Part shown: one piece after another, positions 1 to 7,054 of the stretch | How the letters are laid out: every line of letters starts with the position of its first letter | Position numbering within the stretch: position 1 is the stretch's first letter | Source: Dehalococcoidia bacterium | GTDB taxonomy: Bacteria; Chloroflexota; Dehalococcoidia; GIF9; AB-539-J10 | NCBI GenBank assembly: GCA_030605665.1 | Contig: JAUWHW010000016.1 | Coordinates: forward strand, 1-43,673 | DNA: 43,673 nucleotides | Direction: 5' to 3' | Notes under the pieces: generated by a model | What the model was told of the DNA's origin: nothing | The model's database searches: none | The model's input: only the letters and a program-made list of their open reading frames with translations | Program-made: the position numbers and the translations under genes

Positions 1-648
1 CCCGCCCGGGACTATTACCCGAAAGCAATTTTCAATAGCCTTTGTGGCTTGGTACAGGTTCCTATCTTTTGGGAATCCACCGGCACTAACCAAAAGAACG
101 TCAAATAAATTAGTGGTTTTACGTAGGTACAGGTCCTTAGCTGCATCAACACCTTTAACAAACACTGCGTTTAACTCTCCTGCGTAAGCTTCTATCAAAT
201 TTCCCGATGCATCGGCGACTGCATTTAGCACAAAATCAGGCGGAGCATATGACGCTGCTTCACACATATCTAAATGCACCGGATTATTTTCAGTATTAGC
301 TATTTTAGCGTGTTCATCAACAAGAAGAGCATGATTCCTTTTTATCGACTCGCGTGAAGATATACCTGGGAGTATGCTCTTTCTTCCGCCTCCAAATCCG
401 GCATAGTAATGCAGAGTTATATCGCCTGTTAGAATTTTTATATCTGCGTCCACATAAGTCCTGTTTAAACTCACTGGCGTTCCTCTACTTGTCGTACCTG
501 CGTATACTAAATCATCCGCATCACAATTATGTATCTGAATATCAAAGCGAGAGCGATGTTCACCAAGTATACTCTTTAAATCTCCTTCACCGGGAGGCGC
601 GTGTGTACCGCAAGCCACAAGCAACGTAATCCTATCTGTATGCCCGAT
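1..648 (-). pseudogene. LarA-type nickel-pincer racemase (DUF2088), 5'-truncated and running off the left edge
   Basis: The minus strand is open from the window edge to a TGA at 649-651. It encodes a lactate racemase LarA-family segment. All four family landmarks are visible: the ACGTHAPP loop (His equivalent to LarA H108), the His of LHYYAGFGGG (H174), the Lys of GGRKSILPG (K184, which carries the nickel-pincer cofactor) and the His of KRNHALL (H200). The spacing H-X9-K-X15-H fits the family. About 90 N-terminal residues that normally precede the ACGTH loop are missing. The upstream sequence is REP and transposase DNA with stops in every frame, and the only possible starts (TTG at 624, GTG at 618) fall inside the conserved core. 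It is therefore probably a truncated remnant, although the catalytic part is intact. Family members racemise or epimerise 2-hydroxyacids; the substrate here cannot be told. Confidence 0.75.
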
Positions 649-730
649 TCACTGGCTTAAATACTAACACGACATTAAATATGTTAACAAGATACGATAA
701 TATTGGCAATCCCGGTGATAAAAAGATTTG

Positions 731-754
731 TAGGGTCGGGGCTTGTCCCCGACC
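731..754. repeat. REP palindrome, type B (TAGGGTCGGGGCTTGTCCCC)
   Basis: This is a GGTCGGGG/CCCCGACC hairpin with a short CTTGT loop. The same sequence recurs at 1371-1394 and in inverse orientation at 17822-17846, with variants at 1301-1322 and 21238-21263. It lies 27 bp upstream of the REP-associated transposase, the position expected for such elements. Confidence 0.75.
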
Positions 755-781
755 AAGACATGAGGACATAATATATCATAA

Positions 782-1249
782 ATGCACGTGAACCACCGTA
801 AGAAAATTCGTTTGAGCCCAGAAATATACCACATTGTTGACATACCTTGCTCTGTCACTATAGCTACAAAGAAAAAGCAGAGAATCTTTTCCAATCAACA
901 CTTAGCCCACGATTTCGTGGCCTTATTGAGGAGGCAATGTGAACACAACAAAATCCCACTATATGCATACTGCGTCATGCCTGATCATGTTCATCTCTTG
1001 ATAAGTGCCTCAGAAAGAGAAAGCATCATTGAGTTTGTTAGGGAAATAAAAAGCCTATCTACCAAAACGGCCTGGCAGCATGGCTATAGTGGAACCATCT
1101 GGCAAAGAAGTTTTTACGACCATTTTCTGCGAAAGGACGAGGATTGCAAAATGGTGGCCAACTACATTGTTCACAACCCGGTGAGAGCAGGTATTGTTCA
1201 ACATTGGCAGAATTATCCATTTTCTGGCTCATTGGTCTATGAGCTGTAA
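782..1249 (+). CDS. REP-associated tyrosine transposase (Y1_Tnp, RAYT)
   Basis: This 155-residue single-domain Y1 (HUH) transposase is of the kind thought to mobilise REP palindromes. The HUH pair is in VMPDHVHLLI (about residues 76-85). The catalytic tyrosine lies in the WQRSFYDHFLRKDED helix (about residues 116-130), followed by the family hallmark YIVHNPVRAGIV. Length matches the RAYT family and no frame damage is seen. The gene is flanked by REP palindromes on both sides (731-754 and 1261-1576), which supports the assignment. No clear Shine-Dalgarno precedes the ATG, and the upstream TGAGGACATAATATATCATAA is AT-rich. REP families of the same type occur throughout the window, so this enzyme may be, or have been, responsible for some of them. 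That link is inference. Confidence 0.9.
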   Translation: MHVNHRKKIRLSPEIYHIVDIPCSVTIATKKKQRIFSNQHLAHDFVALLRRQCEHNKIPLYAYCVMPDHVHLLISASERESIIEFVREIKSLSTKTAWQHGYSGTIWQRSFYDHFLRKDEDCKMVANYIVHNPVRAGIVQHWQNYPFSGSLVYEL

Positions 1250-1260
1250 CCTCACCCCAC

Positions 1261-1576
1261 GTAGGCGGGGATGAACCCCGCCACTACGATATTTATCGAA
1301 GGTCAGGGCTTGTCCCCGACCTGGGGCTGTGAGGTGGGGATAAACCCCACCACTACGATTACACTATTCGTAGGGTCGGGGCTTGTCCCCGACCAAGGCA
1401 TGAACCGGGATAAACCCGTCCACTACACAAGGGAAATCCTAAGCACGAAATACGAAATTCAAAACAAATGCCAAACTCAAAATCTCAATGACCAAAAACA
1501 TGAGGGTTGTGAGGTGGGGATAAATCCCACCACTACGGTGCTTTTTTTGTCATTGCGAGCGGAGCGTGGCAATTTC
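1261..1576. repeat. Cluster of REP palindromes (types B and C) plus a type D repeat
   Basis: The stretch holds type C units (GGCGGGGATAAACCCCGCC followed by ACTACG) at 1261-1288, 1331-1357, about 1402-1425 and 1511-1537. Type B units lie at 1301-1322 and 1371-1394. A type D unit (CATTGCGAGCGGAGCGTGGC) is at 1551-1576. An AT-rich stretch at 1436-1500 resembles the AT-rich repeat seen at 11246, 13624, 13897 and 18113. The 119-residue reading frame over this stretch is only translated repeat, and no gene is supported. Confidence 0.8.
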
Positions 1577-1581
1577 AGTGC

Positions 1582-1616
1582 TAAAAGAAGAAGGGGCGAC
1601 TTTTTAGCCGCCCCTT
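1582..1616 (-). terminator. Rho-independent terminator of the surface-protein gene
   Basis: Read on the minus strand, an AAGGGGCG stem (1616-1609) pairs with CGCCCCTT (1598-1591) across a loop rich in A. It is followed by a T-rich tract (TTCTTTT, 1590-1582). It begins 23 bp after the stop codon of the 1639-4842 gene. Confidence 0.7.
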
Positions 1617-1638
1617 CCTTATTAGCCTAAAGCTAATA

Positions 1639-4600
1639 TTACACCCGACGTGTTCTGAAGATGAGCACTATGACCACAATCACCAGAACAGCGCCAATGC
1701 CTATAATTACCCACACCCAGCTAGGAGTAACTGGAGGTGCTGGAGCTGGATGTGCATCAGCCATGTGAGCTTGGAGAGCTTCCTGAGACGGGAAGGTCAA
1801 GCCACATTGTGGGCAGGTGAATACTGCCGCAAGTACAGTTCTGAAGGTGGATACTGAACTTTCGCTCAGCACACTACCATCCTTCATGGCTGTTACCTGC
1901 CAGGTGTATGCCTCATCGTAACCCAGCGCTCCAGCGTAGGCGTAGGAAGTTCCAGTCAGCCCTGTCTCGGAGACAACGACGAAGCCGTCGGCATCCCACA
2001 AACCGAAGTCATAGCTAGTAGCTTCAGACACAGAGGTCCAGGTGAAGACTACGCCTTCTATAGGCACGTTGCTAGCGCCATCATCGGGAGCGGTAAGCTC
2101 AATGGCACCCCAGGGACCAGCTTCAACACTGAATTCCCAGGTGTCAGACCACCAGCTGCGGATGACTTCATCGTCAGCCTCTCTAACCCTGACCCTCCAG
2201 TAGTAGGTCTCGTTGCAGTCAAGAACCATTTCCTCTACCAGGAGGTACTCATCGCCTACACCATCGTCCTCCCACACAGTGAAGTCGAAGTCTTCGTCGT
2301 AAGCTATAGTAAGCTCATAGACATCTGAGTTGCATATCTCATCCCACTCCAGGACGAATTCCTCGTTCCAGCAGTAGCAGGGGTCGGAGGGAATAGTGCT
2401 TCCATCCTTAACCTTGCTGAGGCTTACGCCAGACTTGGACAGGCAGTCCTCATACACGAAGAAGTTGTCTTCGCCTTCCTCAAGGTCGTAGCCACTGACA
2501 TCAATAGCCCACAGCAGGGTGTTGCTGTCCTCAGTCAGACAGCCGCATATCTTAAGAGCACTGGGCTCAGCAGTAAAAGTTTCACTGTCTAGACCCTCAT
2601 CGAGGTAATCAAACTCATCGTTGTCGGCTGCACCCAGCACACGAGCCATGCCGGAGTCATAGACAGCGTAAAGCACGCCGCCGGTGTCCGCATCGGTCAT
2701 GGGATTGCCATCGGCATTGTCCAGGACCACGCCGTAGTAAGGACCGTAGTCAGCAGCATCCTCTTCAATCTCATCCCACTCTTCCTCTGCCAAATCCTCG
2801 CACATGTAGATACTGTCTGCTGCGGCGTAAACCACGCCGTTGTCCGCAAAGTAGCTGTCGAAAGCAACATGGACATTCTCACCGTCGACATCATCCATGC
2901 CGTTGAAGCTATCGCCCTCATCGTCGGAGTAGCTAGCTTCGCCACCCTCGCCACCGACAAGGACGTAGTCGCCCAGAACAGCTATGGTGTGACCAACGTC
3001 AACCTCGGCGTCTTCAGCGCTCAGCCATCTGGAGGCGTTGTGCTCTGACTTGGCTACGCCGGTGCCGCCATCGTAATCGAGGGCGTAAACAGTACTGTCA
3101 TCCAGGACAGCAAAGTCCACAATCTCGTCCAAGGTGGAGGCTGTTCTCCTGCTCCACTTGGTCAGGCCGCCATCTTCGTTCCAGTAGACCACATTGGTCA
3201 TCTGGTCAATCAGGTAAACATTGAGAACCTCTTCCTCCTCCTCAGGGTTGAGTCGGATAAGACCATTCTCAGGGTCGCCCTCAAGCACGTCGTTCCAGAT
3301 TCGCATGTAGGTATCGCCTTCATCGGTGCTTACCCACACGCTGTCGCACCCACAGCCGCATTCTTCATTGACGCTAGCCAGATATATGGTGCCGCACTCA
3401 GGGTTAACAGCTACATCGGATAGATAGTCAATCCAGGTGTCAATCAAACTTAACTGGTTCCAGTATTTGCCCACCTCCTCTATTTCGCTCACGGAGAAGG
3501 CAGACTCGTCACACTCGCCCTCGCCCATGGTAGCAGCGTAAGCCTTCTTGCCGTCAGGGGTGTAAGCCACCAGACAGCTGTACATGCCTGTGGGCGGCTT
3601 ATCAGCTCTCTGCCAATCAGGGCAGCAGACGTCAATAGGCCACTCGCCGGTGCGATAAACCTGAACGCCATCACAGCACTCTTCATACGGAAACCAACAA
3701 GCTCCTACCATTAAAGCTCCATCATCTATCTCGCCGGTCATGCTGATGCTGGCCAAGTATGGATAGTCATCATCAGCGAGGTCGTTAGGACCGCAGTCCA
3801 CATCAGCGGGCTCGGCATCGAAGCCGTCTATCTCGAAGACATGACCTTCGCCATCATAGTTCACGTACACCCAGCTATATAGAAAATCGTCGTCATAGCC
3901 GGTGTAGTCCTCGGGCAGAGCTATGCCGGTAGAAAAACAGAGAGCCTCATAGTCGGGCGCTTCATCCACTATTCCTATGGCCTCGGGGAAAGTTTCTGTC
4001 TGCTCATTCCAGGCCTCGGTAGCGCCCCACAAACCTGTCTGCAGGTAAGTGGAACTGTCGTCGGTGGTGACAGCCAGTACGGTGTCATCGGCATCGAAGT
4101 TGGGTGAAAAGGCTAGGGAGGTAACAGCTACAGTATTGAAGTCGGGAAATAGTCCCTCTGCATCACTGTTATCCCAGCCGGGATAGACCGCATCACCGGC
4201 GTCGTATCCACCGGCCAGCTCCCATGTAGCGGGACACCAGGCACAGCCTAGCTCAAACCGCCAAACTTCTCCGCCACTAGTGCCTACAGCTATATTATAC
4301 TCATCGTCTCTCTCAGCGGAGACATCCAGACAAAGGATGCTCCCACTGGCTGCGAAGTCAGTGTCGCAGAAGTCCTCACCGCTTTCGCCGGAGACATATA
4401 CCAATGCAGTCCCATCTGCATATGCACCAGCCACCACTACGAAGTCCTCATCGTCATCAGTCTGGTCAGGAGACACCGCCACCAGATATAAGATATCGGT
4501 GGTAGGGTCGAAGTCATCGGGTAGCTCATCCTCAGTGAGGTCCTCCCAGGTGACCCCACCATCTTCCGACTTCCATAGCCTGGCCTCAACATCACCTGTG

Positions 4601-4842
4601 CCGTCTTCATCCAAGCCCACACCTACAGCATAGATGGTCTCGCCGTCAGGAGCTATGTCAAAGCCGTAGATGTCAGACCACGGAGCGATGACAAAGTCCT
4701 CCATACTGGGGGTAGCTACATCAGACCACTCGCTTTCCTCGGCCGGGTCGGCAGATACCGCTGCCATTCCCGCCAGGCTAACAGCGAGTGCTAAGGCAAT
4801 AGCCAGGTAAAATACCTTGCTATACCATTTTGTTTTACTCAT
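1639..4842 (-). CDS. Large acidic secreted surface/S-layer-like protein with BNR-type repeats and a C-terminal membrane anchor
   Basis: The 1067-residue protein has a Sec signal peptide (basic MSKTKWYSK, hydrophobic 11-30, cleavage near AVSA-DP). A very acidic region of about 750 residues follows, with repeated beta-propeller (BNR/Asp-box-like) blades such as KSEDGGVTW and STDEGDTY. Two fibronectin-like modules come next (about 800-910 and 915-1005). A CPQCGLTF..H....H motif with exact C2H2 spacing (C-X2-C-X12-H-X4-H) precedes a Pro linker, one transmembrane helix (WVWVIIGIGAVLVIVVIVLI) and a basic RTRRV tail. It is thus exported and anchored by its C terminus. Start choice rests on AAAGGAG 8 bp before the ATG. 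Tandem sigma-70-type promoters lie at 5126-5216 and a terminator follows the stop. The size, acidity and tandem promoters suggest an abundant cell-envelope protein; a role as S-layer subunit is inference. Confidence 0.8.
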   Translation of the reverse strand: MSKTKWYSKVFYLAIALALAVSLAGMAAVSADPAEESEWSDVATPSMEDFVIAPWSDIYGFDIAPDGETIYAVGVGLDEDGTGDVEARLWKSEDGGVTWEDLTEDELPDDFDPTTDILYLVAVSPDQTDDDEDFVVVAGAYADGTALVYVSGESGEDFCDTDFAASGSILCLDVSAERDDEYNIAVGTSGGEVWRFELGCAWCPATWELAGGYDAGDAVYPGWDNSDAEGLFPDFNTVAVTSLAFSPNFDADDTVLAVTTDDSSTYLQTGLWGATEAWNEQTETFPEAIGIVDEAPDYEALCFSTGIALPEDYTGYDDDFLYSWVYVNYDGEGHVFEIDGFDAEPADVDCGPNDLADDDYPYLASISMTGEIDDGALMVGACWFPYEECCDGVQVYRTGEWPIDVCCPDWQRADKPPTGMYSCLVAYTPDGKKAYAATMGEGECDESAFSVSEIEEVGKYWNQLSLIDTWIDYLSDVAVNPECGTIYLASVNEECGCGCDSVWVSTDEGDTYMRIWNDVLEGDPENGLIRLNPEEEEEVLNVYLIDQMTNVVYWNEDGGLTKWSRRTASTLDEIVDFAVLDDSTVYALDYDGGTGVAKSEHNASRWLSAEDAEVDVGHTIAVLGDYVLVGGEGGEASYSDDEGDSFNGMDDVDGENVHVAFDSYFADNGVVYAAADSIYMCEDLAEEEWDEIEEDAADYGPYYGVVLDNADGNPMTDADTGGVLYAVYDSGMARVLGAADNDEFDYLDEGLDSETFTAEPSALKICGCLTEDSNTLLWAIDVSGYDLEEGEDNFFVYEDCLSKSGVSLSKVKDGSTIPSDPCYCWNEEFVLEWDEICNSDVYELTIAYDEDFDFTVWEDDGVGDEYLLVEEMVLDCNETYYWRVRVREADDEVIRSWWSDTWEFSVEAGPWGAIELTAPDDGASNVPIEGVVFTWTSVSEATSYDFGLWDADGFVVVSETGLTGTSYAYAGALGYDEAYTWQVTAMKDGSVLSESSVSTFRTVLAAVFTCPQCGLTFPSQEALQAHMADAHPAPAPPVTPSWVWVIIGIGAVLVIVVIVLIFRTRRV

Positions 4843-4974
4843 TTAATTTCTCCTTTCAAAAAATTTTAGTTCATCCAAACCTTTAGCCGAAGTCGACCTC
4901 TTCAGTTTCAGGTTTTTCAGATTTGTTTCTCATTAAAGCTAAGTTTTCCAAGCCTTTAGCTATAGGCTGCCCAA

Positions 4975-5070
4975 TTATGCCCCGGGCCAGGGCTTACTCA
5001 CTTCCCCTCTGGAGATTGCTGGCACGAGGCTAAAGCCTCGCACTACATTTTCCCTTTGGGACTGTTTCAT
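4975..5070 (-). CDS. Possible 31-residue leader ORF upstream of the surface protein
   Basis: An unusually strong Shine-Dalgarno (AAGGAGGTGATG, 5074-5085) stands ahead of ATG 5070. The frame begins MKQSQREN, runs through a type A half-REP (VVRGFSLVP) and stops at TAA 4975. Either this is a leader peptide, or a former gene start whose body has been replaced by the repeat. No family is recognised. The ribosome site is convincing but the coding content is not. Confidence 0.25.
   Translation of the reverse strand: MKQSQRENVVRGFSLVPAISRGEVSKPWPGA
5022..5046. repeat. REP palindrome, type A half-unit
   Basis: The sequence GCACGAGGCTAAAGCCTCGC followed by ACTAC is the right half of the double-hairpin type A REP found complete at 5746-5793, 6449-6496, 26961-27012, 35492-35541 and 42036-42083. 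It lies inside the putative leader ORF of the surface-protein gene. Confidence 0.7.
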
Positions 5071-5125
5071 AGGCATCACCTCCTTAATCCATACCTATAT
5101 AAACGATAATATGCCCTTTTGGTTT

Positions 5126-5155
5126 ATATTAATCTACCTATATATATTTTGTCAA
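5126..5155 (-). promoter_or_regulatory. Sigma-70-type promoter (proximal) for the surface-protein gene
   Basis: On the minus strand TTGACA (5155-5150), an 18-bp spacer and TAATAT (5131-5126) point towards the gene starting at 4842. The element and its flanks are repeated at 6269-6298 with identical geometry, which suggests functional constraint or duplication. Confidence 0.6.
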
Positions 5156-5188
5156 TAGGTATTTTCTGATACCTAAAATCTAAACCTT

Positions 5189-5216
5189 AGTATATCAGCT
5201 AATTTTATCTTGTCAA
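5189..5216 (-). promoter_or_regulatory. Sigma-70-type promoter (distal) for the surface-protein gene
   Basis: TTGACA (5216-5211), a 16-bp spacer and TATACT (5194-5189) read leftwards on the minus strand. It shares the box TTGTCAATAG (as + strand) with the proximal promoter 61 bp away, so the two promoters may derive from a short tandem duplication. Confidence 0.5.
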
Positions 5217-5283
5217 TAGTTACCCCTTCATACAAGGCATAAAAGTAGGCCAAATTCCTTGGTCTGGTTCAACTTCAAATTTT

Positions 5284-5637
5284 TCAATATAACAATAACC
5301 TTCTTTCCCTAAGCTTGCCGGTCAAAGGGTCTATGGATAAAGCAAGGGTTTCCAAAGTGACAACACCAAGCAGGACACAGTGAATAAAGTCAGATATAAG
5401 CACATCTTAAATGGTTTCCTTCCCATTGACGCTTATTCTGGCACAGGAGCGATTTAATTCAATCTCCTCAGCTCCACTCTCAACCATTTCCCTGCTGCCT
5501 TCGCCCAATTCCAATTCCAGGGCAATCTTCTGAGGAATAACAGTTAGGGTAGCACCAGTATCTGCCAGGGCTTGCACCTCTGTTACCTTGGTTCTCTCCA
5601 TATTGGAGATTTTTATTGTGGTATATACATGACCCAT
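5284..5637 (-). pseudogene. Retropepsin-like aspartic protease (clan AA) with one in-frame TAA
   Basis: From ATG 5637 the frame encodes a small retropepsin-like domain with MGHVYTTIKI, the catalytic motif ALADTGATLTVIP (about residues 28-40) and a following helix. It meets TAA at 5407-5409 (codon 77). Without any frame change the translation continues with DVLISDFIHC, then the second family signature VLLGVVTLETLALSIDPLTG, and ends at TGA 5284. The whole frame is 117 codons plus stop, the usual length of these proteins. One nonsense codon therefore splits an otherwise intact gene. TAA is not a pyrrolysine codon, so readthrough on that ground is not expected. A shorter relative lies at 5856-6032. 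No operon partner is visible. Confidence 0.75.
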
Positions 5638-5663
5638 CTGATTTTCCCCTCCCTTAAATTGAC

Positions 5664-5807
5664 GAGGCTGTTTAATTTCGCCTTAGCTCCAAATCTGAAT
5701 TCACCTCATCCAGTTTTAATACCCATTCACCCCCAAGATTTTCGTAGTGTGACCCTTTAGGGTCATGCACGAGGCTAAAGCCTCGCACTACGTCTTTAAA
5801 CATCCTC
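5664..5807. mobile_element. MITE-like element, copy 1
   Basis: This non-coding element of about 144 bp has terminal inverted repeats GAGGCTGTTTAA (left) and TTTAAACATCCTC (right, one mismatch), a conserved AT-rich left arm with GCCTTAGC, and a complete type A REP at 5746-5793. The hexamer ATTGAC directly precedes and follows it (5658-5663 and 5808-5813), as expected for a target-site duplication. Related copies lie at 26886-27028, 35424-35556 and 41958-42099. No transposase is encoded. Confidence 0.75.
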
Positions 5808-5855
5808 ATTGACATTATTCCATTAACACCGCAGTCAACTACTTCTAAGTGTTAG

Positions 5856-6032
5856 CTAAATGTAAAAGCCTAAGCCAAACTCCATAGTCTCAGGGACAGG
5901 CTCCACCCTGCCCAGTTCTTCAGCTAACTGTGGTTGAATGCAAGAATAGGTAGCTCCGCTATCAAAAATAACCACTACTTGCTCCTCCCCTTTGGAGCCA
6001 ACTAATCTAATTCCTTTCTCAATTGCAGCCAT
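5856..6032 (-). pseudogene. Truncated retropepsin-like aspartic protease fragment
   Basis: A 58-residue frame runs from ATG 6032 to TAG 5856. It starts MAAIEKGIRLVG and contains the active-site-like motif VVVIFDSGATYSCIQPQL (DSGA in place of DTGA), then AEELGRVEPVPETMEFG. The second half of the domain is absent, and readthrough of the TAG would add only six residues before TGA. It is a divergent paralogue of the 5284-5637 gene and probably a remnant. The upstream AGCCCTGGGCTAAACT contains no convincing ribosome site. Confidence 0.5.
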
Positions 6033-6235
6033 AGTTTAGCCCAGGGCTCAATCTTATCTCTAGTGTCTCACAATGTCAATTAGCATATTCAATTTTCAAG
6101 GCTCAAACCAGCTCAAAGGAAGTTTTAGGCTCTTTAACCACCGCCTGCTGCCTTTTCGTGTCCACCACGACTCCCCATTGCTGCATCGTTGAGGCTCCGC
6201 TCCTGATTTTTATCTCTCCGAATACTCTGCTTATT

Positions 6236-6330
6236 ACTTATATAAACGATAATATGCCCTTTTGGTTTATGCTAACGTTGTTGTATATATCTTGTCAATA
6301 GCTACCGCTTAATACAAGGCATAAGTCCCC
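6236..6330 (-). promoter_or_regulatory. Duplicate of the surface-protein promoter region
   Basis: The stretch repeats the 5093-5250 promoter region: TATAAACGATAATATGCCCT and its neighbourhood are identical. It carries TTGACA (6298-6293), an 18-bp spacer and TAGCAT (6274-6269) on the minus strand. It looks like copy 1 with the 61 bp between the two TTGACA boxes deleted. Downstream it meets only the decayed protease fragment, so it may be an orphan promoter left by loss of a second surface-protein gene. Confidence 0.45.
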
Positions 6331-6402
6331 ATTTTCCCATCCCTAGGCGACAAAAATGGCTTGTCTTGTTAGAACCTTTGTTCTAAAATAGCGGTATAAA
6401 TT

Positions 6403-6634
6403 TGTTAGGTTCATCGGCGGGGATAAGCCCCCAGTAGGGCAAACAAATGTAGTGCGACCCTTTAGGGTCGTGCACAAGGCTAAAGCCTTGCACTACGAGG
6501 TTCTTTCTGAGTATAGGCATGAGGCGGGGATGAACCCCGCCACTACGGGCTTGATAACGTAGCTGTGGGTCTGTAGGCATGGGTCTTTAGACCCGTGCAA
6601 TACCCACAAGGCGGGGATAAACCCCGCCACTACG
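6403..6634. repeat. REP cluster (type C, complete type A, type C)
   Basis: A complete type A double hairpin lies at 6449-6496 with compensating changes in its right half (AAGGCTAAAGCCTT). Type C units lie at 6521-6547 and 6608-6634, a GGGTCTTTAGACCC hairpin near 6580-6595, and a partial type C near 6411. The 65-residue minus-strand frame here is translated repeat. The rest of the gap between 6033 and 6705 shows no gene. Confidence 0.75.
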
Positions 6635-6705
6635 CTAAATGGGTAATGGGGAGTAAATATGGAAAGTAGGATTTAGCTCCGCTAAATGGGTAATAAGGAA
6701 TAAGT

Positions 6706-6975
6706 ATGGAAAGTAGATTGATTGGGTTGCCTGAGGAATTCCCTTATGAGGACGAAGGCTGTGAGCTTTTCCCCTACTGTCTTAACTGCCCCTTCCCTAC
6801 CTGCATTAAAGAGGAGCCCTGGGGAAAGGAGAGGTGGTTTAAGCTAAGCAGAGCCAGGAGGATGATGGAGCTTAAACAGGAGGGAAAGAGCACCAGGGAG
6901 ATTGCCCGCATATTTGAGGTCAGCCCCAGGACAGTGCAGAGATGGCTGAAGGTAATGACTGGAGCAAAGGAGTGA
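6706..6975 (+). CDS. Zinc-ribbon-like HTH DNA-binding protein at the head of the virion island
   Basis: The 89-residue protein has four closely spaced cysteines (C19, C25, C28, C33 in GCELFPYCLNCPFPTC), likely a metal knuckle. A homeodomain-like helix-turn-helix follows (about 55-83: STREIARIFEVSPRTVQRWL). It is the first gene of the + strand virion block, 80 bp before the portal gene. A small-terminase role would suit that position, and a regulator of the element is the alternative. No terminase large subunit follows. The ORF start at ATG 6706 is preceded by GGAATAAGT, a weak ribosome site. Confidence 0.6.
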   Translation: MESRLIGLPEEFPYEDEGCELFPYCLNCPFPTCIKEEPWGKERWFKLSRARRMMELKQEGKSTREIARIFEVSPRTVQRWLKVMTGAKE

Positions 6976-7031
6976 GATTGCCACGTTTCGCTCGCAATCC
7001 CGCACCAAAAGAAAAAGAGCTGGCAATGACA
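6976..7031. repeat. Type D repeat (GATTGCCACG...CAATGACA) between HTH and portal genes
   Basis: GATTGCCACGTTTCGCTCGC is the reverse complement of the GCGAGCGGAGCGTGGCAATC unit seen at 1551-1576 and 16304-16330. A GCAATGACA end follows, as in the longer copies at 17271-17381 and 21031-21235. Confidence 0.6.
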
Positions 7032-7054
7032 TGGGGCAAGGGGAGACTTAAGAG

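Noticed and set aside
1271..1630. 119-residue ORF on the plus strand
   Set aside because: It is translated REP and type D repeat (repeated NPTTT and SLRAERGN-like peptides), with no ribosome site or conserved domain.
4280..4633. 117-residue plus-strand ORF opposite the surface-protein gene
   Set aside because: It is antisense to a long, well-supported gene and has low-complexity Ser-rich content typical of a shadow frame.
6383..6580. 65-residue ORF on the minus strand
   Set aside because: The frame crosses three REP palindromes and encodes only repeat-derived peptides such as SGGVHPRL and VVQGFSLVHDPKG.
6706..6975. Terminase small subunit
   Set aside because: HTH and position would fit, but there is no large subunit and the cysteine knuckle is not diagnostic, so only an HTH protein is called.
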